Assembly (NCBI RefSeq): GCF_003226255.1
Contig: NZ_QJST01000003.1
Location: 21,667-85,666 of the forward strand
From: Idiomarina fontislapidosi
Lineage (GTDB): Bacteria > Pseudomonadota > Gammaproteobacteria > Enterobacterales > Alteromonadaceae
Reading direction: 5' to 3'
Length of the DNA: 64,000 nucleotides
Shown here: positions 19,786-30,212 of the stretch, in pieces
Layout of the letters: every line of letters begins with the position of its first letter
Numbering within the stretch: position 1 is the stretch's first letter
Translations under genes and position numbers: made by a program
The notes under the pieces: generated by a model
Seen by the model: only the letters and a program-made list of their open reading frames with translations
Told to the model about the DNA's origin: nothing
Database searches by the model: none

Positions 19786-21786
19786 TTATACCGTGAAACT
19801 CTTAATTGAGTCTTGTAGTTCATCAGCCAGCTTAGCGACTTCGTTTGAGGCCTGCGCTGTTTGCTTCGAGCCTGAAGCCGTTTGCTCTGCAATCGAGACA
19901 ATTGCCTCAAGACGTTCACTGATATCATTGGCGGTGCGACTTTGCTCTTGTGCTGCACTCGCAATATGATTACTACTATCGGCGGCTTGATGCACTGATT
20001 CGGTTATCGCATTCAGTGCTGATGCCGCGTCATCGGTTTGCTGGACGCTTTGTTCGGCTTGTGCACGGCCTCGCTCCATAACCTCAACCGCACGTTGTGA
20101 GTCTGTTTGGAGTGACTCAATCATGCTTTGAATCTCTTCGGTTGATTCTTGAGTACGACTCGCGAGGGTACGTACTTCATCTGCAACAACGGCAAAGCCA
20201 CGACCTTGCTCGCCCGCTCGTGCTGCCTCGATGGCAGCGTTAAGCGCCAATAAATTGGTTTGGTCAGCAATGCCACGAATGACGTCTAAGATTCCACCGA
20301 TGTTCCTGCTATTCTCAGACAATTGATTGATAACCGATGACGCACCCTCGATTTCTTTGGCCAACTGCTCAATGGTGGCACGGTTCTGCTCTGAAATGCC
20401 GCGCACGCGCTTCGCTTCTTGGTCAGAATGCTGGATTTCGGCTAATGCTTGATCGGCACCGCTGGCCATTTCGCTCGCGGTATTATTCATTTCTTGTGTT
20501 GCCGTGGCGACTTGTTCAATTTGACTGCGTTGCTGCTCAATAGCGCGTGTTGTTTGATCCGATACGCTTGAGGATTCTTCAGCCGCGGTGGCAAGTTGGG
20601 TTGCGCGATTGGCAATACCTTCAATTAACTTACGGAGGTTGTCAGTCAGTTTATTGGTATTGTCGGCTAAGGTACCAAACTCATCCTGCGACGAATAAGA
20701 AACACGTTCGGTCAAATTACCGTCAGCCATGATATTAAGCATGTGATTAACTTTGCGCAGTGGGTTACTGATACTGCGGACAGTTATCCACGAAATGACG
20801 ATAGCCAAAACGATCGAAATTAAGGTTAAAACGCTATTAATCCAACTGGATGTTGATATTGATGACTCAACGTGGCTGCGCGTTTCATCAGCTATATTGC
20901 GAACCCCAGACTGTAGTTCGTTGGCAAGCCCGATTAGGCCATCTAGTTTCTGTTTTGACTCTGCCAATGTGCGCTCTTCATCAGCACGTGTTTCAAGACG
21001 GCTAACAATATTGTCCGGATATGAATTAGCGCCTTGTAATTTGTCGAGCGCGTTGCGGATAAGCGTAAGCCCATCATTGACCAACTGCTCGGTGTCACTG
21101 GTCACTGCAGACTCTAAACTTTCCAAGCGAGGGCGCAGCGAATCAATACTAATGTTAATTTCACTCTGAATAACTTTAGCGCGGTCAATAGTCACCGCGT
21201 TACTCAGGTCATACATAAGTGTTACTAGTGACGACAGGGAAGATTCAATGGACCGCGCTAGCTGTTTAACGTCAGCAACCTCAGACATATCAGAGGTATC
21301 GAGCATCATGATCGAAGCATCGTCTATGTTAAATGCGATCTCATCTAATTGGTCACGGGTTGTTTGCCCGAGCTCAAGGTATTTTCGCTGCTGGGCAAAA
21401 AGAGTGTCAATCGAGTCAACATATTGACCAGCATCGGTTTCTAGTTTTTGGACAAGCTTCGAATAGCCTTCCCCACGGATCAGAGTCATTGTCTTATCGA
21501 GTGAATCGGAAAACTGCTGACGTGTATTATCAAAGCCTTTTTGATGTTTGTTTAACTGGTCGAGCGTCTCGTCGTAGTAGGTCTCACTTTGCAATGCGCC
21601 CAACTGTAATACGTCGACTTTAAGCCCTGCTACACTCTCGAGTGCGGGCACCGCTTTATCGTTCAAGCGCTCGACAGATGTACCAATGCTGTTGATATTA
21701 AATAACGAGCTTAAGCTGATAATCAGTAAAAGCAGGGTTATAAGCGCGAAGCCACCAATAACTCGCATTGCAACAGTAATTTTCAT
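19786..21786 (-). CDS. Methyl-accepting chemotaxis protein
   Basis: Inner-membrane chemoreceptor that would signal to CheA/CheW. TM1 is at about residues 9-30. A large all-helical periplasmic sensor spans about 31-315, in size and character like a helical bimodular (HBM) domain, though I cannot confirm that. TM2 is at about 317-337, HAMP at about 338-390, then the cytoplasmic coiled coil with the hairpin-tip signature DQTNLLALNAAIEAARAGEQ. The C-terminus has no pentapeptide tether. It starts 25 bases after apaH on the same strand, placing it at the end of the lptD-to-apaH cluster. The ligand is unknown. Confidence 0.93.
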   Translation of the reverse strand: MKITVAMRVIGGFALITLLLLIISLSSLFNINSIGTSVERLNDKAVPALESVAGLKVDVLQLGALQSETYYDETLDQLNKHQKGFDNTRQQFSDSLDKTMTLIRGEGYSKLVQKLETDAGQYVDSIDTLFAQQRKYLELGQTTRDQLDEIAFNIDDASIMMLDTSDMSEVADVKQLARSIESSLSSLVTLMYDLSNAVTIDRAKVIQSEINISIDSLRPRLESLESAVTSDTEQLVNDGLTLIRNALDKLQGANSYPDNIVSRLETRADEERTLAESKQKLDGLIGLANELQSGVRNIADETRSHVESSISTSSWINSVLTLISIVLAIVISWITVRSISNPLRKVNHMLNIMADGNLTERVSYSSQDEFGTLADNTNKLTDNLRKLIEGIANRATQLATAAEESSSVSDQTTRAIEQQRSQIEQVATATQEMNNTASEMASGADQALAEIQHSDQEAKRVRGISEQNRATIEQLAKEIEGASSVINQLSENSRNIGGILDVIRGIADQTNLLALNAAIEAARAGEQGRGFAVVADEVRTLASRTQESTEEIQSMIESLQTDSQRAVEVMERGRAQAEQSVQQTDDAASALNAITESVHQAADSSNHIASAAQEQSRTANDISERLEAIVSIAEQTASGSKQTAQASNEVAKLADELQDSIKSFTV

Positions 21787-21811
21787 ATGACAATCCTCAG
21801 CATCGCTATAA

Positions 21812-22624
21812 CTACGATTGAGATTGGGACGGTTGTGTAAAGTATCGTTGTTTTTCTAAATGAAACAGAGTCATGTACTGACCCCAAACGCAACCGGTAT
21901 CCAACCCAACATATATCGGGTTTTGAGTTTCTCCCATCAGCGCGGCCCAATGCCCGAAGACAATTCGCTCACTACTTTGAGATAATTCAAACCATGGTTT
22001 CCACTGGGCATCCGTGTCTTGATGTGGATGGTTCTTACGGCGAAATTCCAGTTCACCGGTGGCGCTACAATAGCGCATACGCGTAAACGCATTGATTATA
22101 AATCGGTATCGGTCAATTCCACTAAGACTTGAGCACCAATTGTTGGGCTGATTAGAAAACATCTGCTTCACTAATTGGGGCATCTCACTACTGCGTAGGG
22201 CTTGCTCAACCTCTGTAGCCAATACGCGAGCTTGCTGACTTGACCAAAACGGATAAATCCCCGCATGGCTCAGTAGCGTATTGTGTTGTTCGAAATGATG
22301 CAGTAATGGTTGCTGTCGAATCCAGTCGATATAGTCTAAGCGACGATTAGATGAGACGACTGCATCAAGTTTATCTTTTGGGTTCACGTCGCGCGAGCCC
22401 ATCAATACAGCTAGCAAATTTAAGTCATGGTTACCTAAGACCGTATTCACTGCGTCGCCACTATCAATAAAAAAGTCTAAAGCAGCCTTTGAGTCTGGAC
22501 CTCGTGCGACAATGTCACCGACACACCACAGCGAATCCGTTTTGCTTGAGAAGCCAACTTGACTGAGTAGCTCCATAAGCTCGGCGTAGCAGCCTTGGAT
22601 GTCCCCAACTAAGTACGTCGCCAT
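21812..22624 (-). CDS. apaH: Bis(5'-nucleosyl)-tetraphosphatase, symmetrical
   Basis: Splits Ap4A into two ADP and also decaps Np4-capped RNA in E. coli. The metallophosphatase motifs appear in order: VGDIQGCY, VGDIVARGPDS, VLGNHDLN, then LLSHAGIYP. Length 270 is normal. It lies five bases after apaG, in the conserved rsmA-apaG-apaH order. Confidence 0.96.
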   Translation of the reverse strand: MATYLVGDIQGCYAELMELLSQVGFSSKTDSLWCVGDIVARGPDSKAALDFFIDSGDAVNTVLGNHDLNLLAVLMGSRDVNPKDKLDAVVSSNRRLDYIDWIRQQPLLHHFEQHNTLLSHAGIYPFWSSQQARVLATEVEQALRSSEMPQLVKQMFSNQPNNWCSSLSGIDRYRFIINAFTRMRYCSATGELEFRRKNHPHQDTDAQWKPWFELSQSSERIVFGHWAALMGETQNPIYVGLDTGCVWGQYMTLFHLEKQRYFTQPSQSQS

Positions 22625-22628
22625 ATTG

Positions 22629-23006
22629 CTAATGAATAATATTCGGAATCGCTAGACGAAAAGAGGGTATCGCCACTTTAAACGGTTCGCCTTGATTCGA
22701 GTGCATTAAATAGTGACCTTCCATCATGCCTACGGGCGTAGCGATTACGGTACCACTGGTATAGGTGAACGACTCACCGGGAGCGATACAGGGTTGTTGG
22801 CCAATCACGCCTTCACCTGCGACGCGCGTTACTTTGCCCTCTGCGTCGGTAATACGCCACTCACGGCTTTTGAGCGTCACGTTGTGGGGTGCGTGATTGC
22901 TGATCGTGATGGTGTATGAAAACACGTACTGACCCTGGCGCGGGTTAGACTGTGCCGCGATATATTGGGTTGTCACGTCTATTTTAATTTGTGTTTTTAC
23001 CGTCAT
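22629..23006 (-). CDS. apaG: ApaG protein (Co2+/Mg2+ efflux-associated)
   Basis: A 125-residue beta-sandwich (FN3-like) protein of uncertain function, historically linked to cobalt resistance. Signatures are [42 protein letters not shown] and GMMEGHY. Its ATG overlaps the rsmA stop by four bases (ATGA), so it is coupled to rsmA. Confidence 0.95.
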   Translation of the reverse strand: MTVKTQIKIDVTTQYIAAQSNPRQGQYVFSYTITISNHAPHNVTLKSREWRITDAEGKVTRVAGEGVIGQQPCIAPGESFTYTSGTVIATPVGMMEGHYLMHSNQGEPFKVAIPSFRLAIPNIIH

Positions 23007-23812
23007 AGGGACTTCTGGTTATCCGTTAGCCAATCGGCGATTCGGCAATAATCCGCCACCGAGAGTGTCTCAGGGCGAGCACTCGGGTTAATACCCAAGG
23101 CCTCTAATTGCGTATCATCAATTAACTGTTTAAGGTTATTTTTAATTGTTTTACGTCTTTGGTTAAAAGCTGTCAAACATAACGACTGTAATTGCTGAAC
23201 ATCTTTTACAGGTGTAGGACTAACGGCATAGGGACGAAGACGAACAACCGCTGACTCGACCTTGGGTGGTGGTGTAAACGCTTCAGGTGGTACCTCTAGT
23301 ACCTTCTGAACTTCACAGCGTTGTTGCACACTGACGCTGATGCGACCATAGGTTTTACTGCCTGGCTCTGCTGTTAATCTATCAACAACTTCTTTTTGAA
23401 GCATAAAGTGCATGTCTTCAACATGGTCACTGAACTTCAGCAAATGAAAGATCAGCGGCGTCGAGATATTGTAAGGTAAGTTGCCAAACACGCGGAGCTT
23501 GTGCTCAGGTGATGCAAAGGTTTTAAAGTCGACCTTCATCGCATCTGCGCGAATCACTTCTAATTGCTTGCTCAAGAACGGATGAGACTCTAAACGATCG
23601 GCAAGATCACGATCCAGTTCTACAACGCGAAGGTGTTCACAACGATCGGCAACAGGTTCGGTCAGTGCTGCAAGCCCCGGTCCTATTTCAACTAAGTTTT
23701 CGCCTTTCTGAGGGTGGATCGCATCAACAATGGATTCAATGACGTTTTCATCATTTAAGAAATTCTGCCCAAACCGCTTTCGTGCTCGGTGCCCTAAGTG
23801 AGTTTTGCTCAT
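23003..23812 (-). CDS. rsmA: 16S rRNA dimethyladenosine transferase
   Basis: Dimethylates the two adjacent adenines in the 3' hairpin of 16S rRNA (A1518/A1519), a late 30S assembly step. The Rossmann SAM site reads [18 protein letters not shown], the acidic loop VELDRDLA, and the catalytic FGNLPYNIS motif is intact. The N-terminus [17 protein letters not shown] is typical. It overlaps both pdxA (upstream) and apaG (downstream) by ATGA, so the three are translationally linked. Confidence 0.97.
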   Translation of the reverse strand: MSKTHLGHRARKRFGQNFLNDENVIESIVDAIHPQKGENLVEIGPGLAALTEPVADRCEHLRVVELDRDLADRLESHPFLSKQLEVIRADAMKVDFKTFASPEHKLRVFGNLPYNISTPLIFHLLKFSDHVEDMHFMLQKEVVDRLTAEPGSKTYGRISVSVQQRCEVQKVLEVPPEAFTPPPKVESAVVRLRPYAVSPTPVKDVQQLQSLCLTAFNQRRKTIKNNLKQLIDDTQLEALGINPSARPETLSVADYCRIADWLTDNQKSL

Positions 23813-24795
23813 AGTCTTGAGTTGTTTACCATATCAATGGCTGTCTGAATGGCGAGTTGACAGCTTCCTGGATTAATTTCTGGGCTACCCGCCATGTCCA
23901 AGGCGGTGCCGTGGTCTACCGATGTACGGATATAAGGCAACCCTAAAGTGATATTTACTGCTTTGCCAAAGCCTTTATATTTTAACACAGGCAACCCTTG
24001 ATCGTGATACATCGCCACGACTGCAGAGGCCGACGCCAAATACTTTGGTTGGAATAGCGTGTCCGCTGGATAGGGTCCCGAAACGTGCATGCCGCCTCGT
24101 TGCAGCTTTCGTATGACAGGCGAAATAATCGCCTCATCTTCGTGCCCGAGGTGACCCCCTTCGCCTGCGTGGGGGTTTAGCCCACAGACGAGAATATTCG
24201 GTTCATCCTCACCAAACTTTTGTTTTAAATCATCATGCAAAATAGTGATGATTTTTTCTACGCGCTCGGCAGTAATAGCTTTTGCAACGTAGGCAAGCGG
24301 AATGTGAGTGGTTACTAACGCAACGCGTAAGCCCTCTGTTGCGAGCATCATTACAACATCAGACCGATCCGCTTTGTTAGCAAAAAATTCGGTATGACCA
24401 GAAAATGCGACGCCAGCTTCGTTGATAATACCTTTATGAACGGGTCCTGTGACAATGGCATCAAATTCACCCGTTAAATTACCATCCGATGCAACAGACA
24501 AGGTTTCCACAACGTATTGGCCATTAGCGACATTCAGCTCACCCGCTACAGCCGGCGCTGAAAGGGGAATATGCTTTATAAAAAGTTGTCCCGGAAGCAT
24601 CGGGTTTTTCGGACGGGTGCCATCGTAAGGAATTAAGGTCAGTGGTAAACCCAGTTCCATAGCGCGTTGTGTTAATAACTCACTGTCAGCTATGGCTACG
24701 ATGTCTGCATTCCAATCCTGTTGTGCCATCATGACGGCGAGGTCAGGACCGACCCCGGCGGGTTCGCCGGGGGTAAACGCGAGCAGTGGACGCAT
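23809..24795 (-). CDS. pdxA: 4-hydroxythreonine-4-phosphate dehydrogenase
   Basis: NAD-dependent step of the DXP-dependent route to pyridoxal phosphate. Signatures are [37 protein letters not shown] and the metal/substrate stretch [13 protein letters not shown] and [13 protein letters not shown]. Length 328 is standard. The epd gene in this window supplies the start of the same pathway. It begins one base after the surA stop region and overlaps rsmA by four bases. Confidence 0.96.
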   Translation of the reverse strand: MRPLLAFTPGEPAGVGPDLAVMMAQQDWNADIVAIADSELLTQRAMELGLPLTLIPYDGTRPKNPMLPGQLFIKHIPLSAPAVAGELNVANGQYVVETLSVASDGNLTGEFDAIVTGPVHKGIINEAGVAFSGHTEFFANKADRSDVVMMLATEGLRVALVTTHIPLAYVAKAITAERVEKIITILHDDLKQKFGEDEPNILVCGLNPHAGEGGHLGHEDEAIISPVIRKLQRGGMHVSGPYPADTLFQPKYLASASAVVAMYHDQGLPVLKYKGFGKAVNITLGLPYIRTSVDHGTALDMAGSPEINPGSCQLAIQTAIDMVNNSRL

Positions 24796-24796
24796 A

Positions 24797-26095
24797 CTAC
24801 TTAGCTACAACGCGAACATAAGCACGGTCGCGCATTTCTTGGCGCCATGTGTCTACCTCTTCGCGGTACTTACGAGAGAATAGCATTTGATAAGCTCTAT
24901 CACGCTTACTCTCTTGTGTCGCATCAAGAGTACGACGGTCGAGTACTTCAACAATATGCCAACCAAATTGGGTACGGAACGGCTCGCTGATGACGCCCGT
25001 TTCGAGTGTGCTCACTTGTTGTTTGAACTCCTCTGCGTAACGGTCAGGGCGAGACCAGCCGAGTTCACCACCGCGTGATGCAGAACCTGGGTCAGCTGAG
25101 TGCTCTCGCGCTAATTCGGCAAATGTTTTATCGCCGTCGATAATTTGTTGGCGGAACTCACTGAGCATTTCCTCAGCTTTGTTATCCGATAAAATCACCG
25201 ATGGCTTGATCAATATGTGACGCGCTTCAACTTCTTGTACTTCGACAACTTGCTCACCGCGTTTATCTGCGACACGTAAAATGTGAAAGCCGACACCACT
25301 GCGGATAGGACCGATAATTTCACCTTTGCCTTTGCCTTTTACAACTTCAGCAAACAATGTTGGCATGGTGTTTTCTGTCATCCAACCTAAGTCACCACCA
25401 TCTAGGGCGTTCGAACCAGACGAAGAGCGAATAGCCAGCTGAGAGAAGTCTTCGCCCTCATTGAGTCGGTCAATAACGGCCTCAGCGCGGCGTTTTGCCG
25501 TTTCCTGCTTTTCACTGGAAGCTTCCGAATCGACACCAATAAGGATCTGCTGCAACCGGTACTCGGTCGGCGACTCGTTGTTTTGTTCAATCAGATTAAC
25601 TAAGTTTTCAACTTCTTGTGGCGTTACTGAGACGCGACGTTGTACCGACGCACGTTCAACTTGGCTGGTGATAATTTCAGTCTTAATTTGCTCACGAAAC
25701 GCCGCCCAGCTTTGACCTGAAGCAACCGTTGCTTCACGCAATTCATCGACACTCATACCGCGCTCTTGCGCAACACGAGCAAGAGCTTGATCAAGCTGCG
25801 CTTCAGATACTTCAATACCCATTCGCTCAGACATCTGCAATTGCAGTTGTTGCTGGATCAAGCGTTCAGTGGCTTGGGTACGCAACACTTCGTCGGAGGG
25901 TGCATTAGCCGGCGAGAAGTTTTCTGATTGTTTTACTTGTTTTACTAACTGCTCAATTTGGCTCTCTAAAATGACACCATCATCTACGATAACGGCTACG
26001 CGGTCTAACACTTGCTGTGCCTGAGCCGCCGTCGCTGTTACGCACATCATCAAAGCGATGCTGATTGAAGTGCTAAATTTAACTAACTGTTTCAT
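24797..26095 (-). CDS. surA: Periplasmic chaperone / peptidyl-prolyl isomerase SurA
   Basis: Periplasmic chaperone for outer-membrane beta-barrels, including LptD encoded next to it. It has a signal peptide [20 protein letters not shown] ending at AQAQQ, the N-terminal chaperone domain ([15 protein letters not shown]), and two parvulin domains (about residues 170-275 and 285-385, each with GGDLGW or GGELGW). The frame opens four codons earlier at a GTG that overlaps the lptD TAG. The ATG at 26095 gives a cleaner signal peptide, and I use it. Confidence 0.94.
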   Translation of the reverse strand: MKQLVKFSTSISIALMMCVTATAAQAQQVLDRVAVIVDDGVILESQIEQLVKQVKQSENFSPANAPSDEVLRTQATERLIQQQLQLQMSERMGIEVSEAQLDQALARVAQERGMSVDELREATVASGQSWAAFREQIKTEIITSQVERASVQRRVSVTPQEVENLVNLIEQNNESPTEYRLQQILIGVDSEASSEKQETAKRRAEAVIDRLNEGEDFSQLAIRSSSGSNALDGGDLGWMTENTMPTLFAEVVKGKGKGEIIGPIRSGVGFHILRVADKRGEQVVEVQEVEARHILIKPSVILSDNKAEEMLSEFRQQIIDGDKTFAELAREHSADPGSASRGGELGWSRPDRYAEEFKQQVSTLETGVISEPFRTQFGWHIVEVLDRRTLDATQESKRDRAYQMLFSRKYREEVDTWRQEMRDRAYVRVVAK

Positions 26096-26106
26096 TATTT
26101 GTACCA

Positions 26107-28398
26107 CTAGTTACTTAAGTAAAAAGGTCGTCTGTAGCCGTAAATACTCTTTTCGAGCATTTCGATCAGACTGCTTCCGTCGCTTGAAAGACCGCTGATA
26201 ATAAACTGTAAGCTAACACCATTGTCAAACTCCGGTGCCGCAAACGTGTTTTGCAGCATGCCAACGTCAGCCGTGCCTGCCATCGCTGGCTCTAAGTTAA
26301 GGCTGATGCGTCGATACGCACTGACCCGTAATGCCCAACAGCAGCTGCTATATTGAACGCCTAAAATAGCGTCGTTGGTGCGGCTATTGACTAAATCGTA
26401 ATAAACGTTCGCCGCAACCTGCCATTGGTTATTAATTTCCCACACCGCTTGCGCCCCAACTTGTTCAATATCGCTGTTTAAGATATTTGTTGCTTTGCGA
26501 TGATTGACTTGGATGAGGTTTTTGTTATCAAAACGATACTCTACAGCGGTCTGACTCTTTCTCGTTTGATTTAGTTCCGTATCGTACTGTATTGCACTTT
26601 TTAGACTCCAGTTTGGCGTGATCGCCCACGTCATATCTGCAACCCATTCAGTGTTGCTGGATGTACGTTCAGTATTTTGCTGCAGTAATTCAGTGCGGCT
26701 TTCATCAAAATAGTATATTTGACCAAATGCAAAACGCAGTAGTTCACGCTCACGCTCATCAAAGATACTTGTGGTGGCACCATAGGTGATCTGATTCGCT
26801 TCTGCAATGCGATCGAGACCTGAGTATCGTTGAGCGCGAAACAGACCGTAGTAATCATCTTGCATGAGCGTGGTATCGTAAATGCCGATACTCGATTGTT
26901 CTTCATAAGGCACATACAGATATTGAATTTGAGGTACCAGCGTTTGACGACGGCTACCTTCGGCGCCATCAAAATAGCGCTCCAGGTGTAAACGACCTCG
27001 CAGTCGTGCTCGGGGTATTGAGCGTGTAACTGAGTCGGCTAGTTCGGCATTCGGGCTCTCTTGACGATAATGCGTGTATAGATAGGAGAATTCCGCTTCG
27101 CCATCGTATGCGGGCGCCTCAACGGCGTAACTCAAACTCGGTTCTAAATGAGCGCGCGTCGCGTATTGATTGGCATCATCTTGATTTTGGAAGTAGGTTA
27201 GCTCGCTTTCAACAGCCCAATTAAGCCCCGTATAGTTGCCTTGATCGTAACGCATCGAGATTTGTGGGAGTGTTCTAAATGGACTTTGATACTGGCCCAG
27301 TAGCTCGTAATCCTCGGCGCGTACCCGTGCAAAAAAGTTATCGTTCAAATAATCGACTTGTGCGACACGGTATAAATGCGTGTCGGCTCGACCTGCGAAG
27401 TCACTACCGAAATCGTTCAGGTAATTATCATCTGAGATTTGTGTCGCATCGACATAAGCACGCCAGTGTTCACCTAATTGCGCTTGTTGGTCAATATGCC
27501 ATAGATAGCGATCGGCATTATCTAAACGCAAAGAGTCATTTTGTAAGTATTCGAGGTTTAACTGCCCGCCGTAGTTTTCAGTAAGAAAGCGATATTCTGA
27601 TTTAAGCATGGTACCGCGCTCACTAATATAAACTGGCGCTAGAGTCGCATCCATATTGGGCGCGATATTAAAATAGTACGGTACCTCAACCTCTAGACCG
27701 TTAATCGACGAAGTGTCGATGGTTGGATATAAAAAACCAGTTTTACGTTTATCGTTCACTGGGAACGTAAAGTACGGTAAGTAAATAACGGGGATGTCGA
27801 ACAGCTCTACCTTTGCCCCCCATGCTTCACCGAAGTCTTCGTCTTCGCTGATTTCAATCCGATCGGCTGTGAGTTTCCAAGCAGGATCCTCGGTTGGGCA
27901 GGTGGTGAAACTGGAGGCAAATAAGTTGACGTGTTGCTCTGATAAGCGCAGTAGCTGGGCTTGCCCACGCGCTTGAGTGCTCTTCATGCGGTATTCAGTT
28001 TCACGTAGCTCCGCGATAGACGATATACCGTTGTAATTAAAAGAGTCGCCTTTAACTTGGATATAACCATCAGAAAATAGAACACCTTGATTCGCGTCAA
28101 TGGTTTGTTTTTCTTGATTAATCCGTGCAGACTCCGTCATAAGCCATTGACCATCTTGTCGAATACTGACGTTACCAGAGAACAAGGCTTCGCCGTTATT
28201 GCTCACATTCGAGTTGTCGGAATGAACCAAGATGCTACCCGGCAGCTGCTCGGACACATCAAAGCTGGGTTCTTCGAAGCTCCATTCACTGTAGCGAGCT
28301 GAGCACACACCTGTGAGCTTCTGCTGAGCAGAAACCGATGCGCTGATGAGGGTGAGTAACACAGCGGATGCTTTGGCAACTTTGTAACGCAATGGCAA
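26107..28398 (-). CDS. lptD: LPS-assembly protein LptD
   Basis: Outer-membrane beta-barrel that inserts lipopolysaccharide into the outer leaflet, with LptE. It has a signal peptide ending near residue 24, a periplasmic jellyroll (about 50-200) and a 26-strand-type barrel. The disulfide cysteines are in the expected places: C32, C167 in TTCPTEDP, and the adjacent C686/C687 in SSCCWALRV. At 763 residues it is near the E. coli length. No ATG is available; the start is TTG (28398) with only a weak GGA upstream. It heads the cluster that continues with surA. Confidence 0.94.
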   Translation of the reverse strand: MPLRYKVAKASAVLLTLISASVSAQQKLTGVCSARYSEWSFEEPSFDVSEQLPGSILVHSDNSNVSNNGEALFSGNVSIRQDGQWLMTESARINQEKQTIDANQGVLFSDGYIQVKGDSFNYNGISSIAELRETEYRMKSTQARGQAQLLRLSEQHVNLFASSFTTCPTEDPAWKLTADRIEISEDEDFGEAWGAKVELFDIPVIYLPYFTFPVNDKRKTGFLYPTIDTSSINGLEVEVPYYFNIAPNMDATLAPVYISERGTMLKSEYRFLTENYGGQLNLEYLQNDSLRLDNADRYLWHIDQQAQLGEHWRAYVDATQISDDNYLNDFGSDFAGRADTHLYRVAQVDYLNDNFFARVRAEDYELLGQYQSPFRTLPQISMRYDQGNYTGLNWAVESELTYFQNQDDANQYATRAHLEPSLSYAVEAPAYDGEAEFSYLYTHYRQESPNAELADSVTRSIPRARLRGRLHLERYFDGAEGSRRQTLVPQIQYLYVPYEEQSSIGIYDTTLMQDDYYGLFRAQRYSGLDRIAEANQITYGATTSIFDERERELLRFAFGQIYYFDESRTELLQQNTERTSSNTEWVADMTWAITPNWSLKSAIQYDTELNQTRKSQTAVEYRFDNKNLIQVNHRKATNILNSDIEQVGAQAVWEINNQWQVAANVYYDLVNSRTNDAILGVQYSSCCWALRVSAYRRISLNLEPAMAGTADVGMLQNTFAAPEFDNGVSLQFIISGLSSDGSSLIEMLEKSIYGYRRPFYLSN

Positions 28399-28444
28399 GA
28401 TACTAATCCGTTTGTAGTCGTTAATTAATGATTAATTACAAGCT

Positions 28445-28453
28445 TGGTATAAT
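28445..28453 (+). promoter_or_regulatory. Extended -10 promoter for amgK
   Basis: TGGTATAAT is a perfect TATAAT with the TGn extension. The -35 at 17-base spacing (TTAATG) is poor, as is common for extended -10 promoters. It lies 84 bases before the amgK start, in the divergent gap with lptD. Confidence 0.5.
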
Positions 28454-28536
28454 AAAGCAAATCTGAGTATTCTGCTATTTTAGTGAGATCAATTTGGTAC
28501 TTATTTCGCCAAATATTGGCATAGAGAGGAGGCACT

Positions 28537-29535
28537 TTGGAAGATTCTCGTGAGATTGGACTGGCAGCATGGTGTGAAGCCCAAACTGGGCATCCTCAAG
28601 CGCAGCTCGAAGTCGTTTCTGGAGACGCAAGTTTTCGGCGGTATTTTCGGGCTTCCGATGGTCAACGCAGCTTAATTGCTGTGGATTGCCCTCCCGATAA
28701 AGAGGATATGCGTCCTTTTCTATTGGTTGCAGACGCCTATCAAGCAGTCGATATTCCCGTGCCTATGGTTCTCAATGTTGATCTCAAACAAGGTTACATG
28801 CTGCAAACCGATTTTGGCCACACGGTGCTGCTGTCAAAATTGCAGGAGCGAAATGTGCGTCAATATTATCAGCAAGCGTTATCGATACTCCCTCGAGTGA
28901 TGCAGGTGACCGAGACCGCAGAGGGCGCGTTGCCACCGTTTGACCGTGCCTTGCTTGACCGGGAGCTGGCGCTGTTTAAGGACTGGCTGCTGATGCAGCA
29001 TATCGATATCGACTGGACAGATGAAGACGATGACATCTGGCAACACTTCTGTGAGCTGATGGTTAGTAACGCGTTTGAGCAGCCCCAAGTCGGTGTGCAT
29101 CGCGATTATCACTCGCGTAATTTGATGGTAACTCCGCAAGGTTTAGGGGTGATTGACTTTCAGGATGCGGTGATTGGACCTATGACGTACGATGCGGTGT
29201 CTTTGCTTCGTGATTGTTATATCGAATGGTCGGACGAATTAGTGACTGAATTGGCTCAACAACTGCGAGCGGACCTCCAAGCGACAGGTCAATTGGCATC
29301 GGCAGTAACAGCAGAACAGTGGCAGCACTGGTTTGACTGGATGGGTCTGCAGCGGCATACGAAAGCGGCAGGTATCTTTGCTCGGCTCGCTCATCGTGAT
29401 GATAAAACAGGGTACTTAAAAGATGTACCGCGCACTTTAGGCTATCTTAGTAACGTCAGTGCGAAGTATCCGCAGCTCAGCGATTATCACCACTGGCTGA
29501 CTCAGCGTGTCATTCCTGCTTGGGAGCGCGCATGA
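28537..29535 (+). CDS. amgK: N-acetylmuramate/N-acetylglucosamine kinase AmgK
   Basis: Phosphorylates MurNAc (and GlcNAc) at the anomeric carbon in the recycling route that bypasses MurA. It has an aminoglycoside-phosphotransferase fold: N-lobe with SGDASFRRYFR, catalytic loop VHRDYHSRNLM (HxD...N) and metal Asp in GVIDFQDAVIGPMTYD. The assignment rests on this plus murU directly downstream, the Pseudomonas pair. The start is TTG with a strong AGAGAGGAGG six bases upstream; no ATG is near. It overlaps murU by ATGA. Confidence 0.9.
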   Translation: MEDSREIGLAAWCEAQTGHPQAQLEVVSGDASFRRYFRASDGQRSLIAVDCPPDKEDMRPFLLVADAYQAVDIPVPMVLNVDLKQGYMLQTDFGHTVLLSKLQERNVRQYYQQALSILPRVMQVTETAEGALPPFDRALLDRELALFKDWLLMQHIDIDWTDEDDDIWQHFCELMVSNAFEQPQVGVHRDYHSRNLMVTPQGLGVIDFQDAVIGPMTYDAVSLLRDCYIEWSDELVTELAQQLRADLQATGQLASAVTAEQWQHWFDWMGLQRHTKAAGIFARLAHRDDKTGYLKDVPRTLGYLSNVSAKYPQLSDYHHWLTQRVIPAWERA

Positions 29536-30212
29536 GGGCCATGATACTCGCAGCTGGACGCGGCAAGCGCATGCAGCCATTAACTAACTTGACACCGAAA
29601 CCATTGTTAAAAGTCGCTGGCAAGCCGCTGATTGAGCATATTATTGAGAAGCTCGTCGGTGCTGGGGTAACGGATATTGTCATTAACCATGCGTGGTTAG
29701 GTGATCAAATTGAAGCGTACTTGGGTGATGGTTCACGTTGGGGCGTTCGGTTACACTATTCACCCGAGCCGGAGGGCGGTTTAGAAACAGCGGGCGGTAT
29801 TATCAAAGCGCTCCCTTTACTCGGTGATAACCCCTTTTGGGTTGTGAATGGTGATATTTTTATTGAATCTGACTTAGCTGAATTGCCCACTGAACTCGAA
29901 TCTGATGATTGGGCGCACCTTTTGTTCGTTCAGAACCCAGCGCACAATCCACTGGGAGACTTTGTTCTTGAAAACGGGCGGGTGAATGCTAGAGCTTCGG
30001 AAAAAGCGGGTTACACGTTTGCCGGGATTGGGCTTTACACACCTGAGCTATTTGCCAGTTATGCAGCGGGTTTTCGACCATTAAAACCTTTATTGCTCGA
30101 TGCAATCGCGAGCAACAAAGTGGCGGGCAGCCTATTAAAAGGACATTGGACGGATGTCGGCACGCCGGCTCGCTTGAGCCAGTTAAACCAACAGGTAGAG
30201 GACACACAATGA
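29532..30212 (+). CDS. murU: N-acetylmuramate alpha-1-phosphate uridylyltransferase
   Basis: Makes UDP-MurNAc from MurNAc-1-phosphate and UTP. The nucleotidyltransferase signature AMILAAGRGKRMQPLT is at the N-terminus, followed by TPKPLLKVAGKPLIEH, VINHAWLG, and the metal Asp in WVVNGDIFIES. The C-terminus RGHWTDVG-like (KGHWTDVGTPARL) fits Pseudomonas MurU rather than RmlA or GlmU. The frame opens earlier, but the ATG that overlaps the amgK stop (ATGA) gives the family N-terminus. It overlaps djlA by another ATGA. Confidence 0.92.
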   Translation: MRAMILAAGRGKRMQPLTNLTPKPLLKVAGKPLIEHIIEKLVGAGVTDIVINHAWLGDQIEAYLGDGSRWGVRLHYSPEPEGGLETAGGIIKALPLLGDNPFWVVNGDIFIESDLAELPTELESDDWAHLLFVQNPAHNPLGDFVLENGRVNARASEKAGYTFAGIGLYTPELFASYAAGFRPLKPLLLDAIASNKVAGSLLKGHWTDVGTPARLSQLNQQVEDTQ

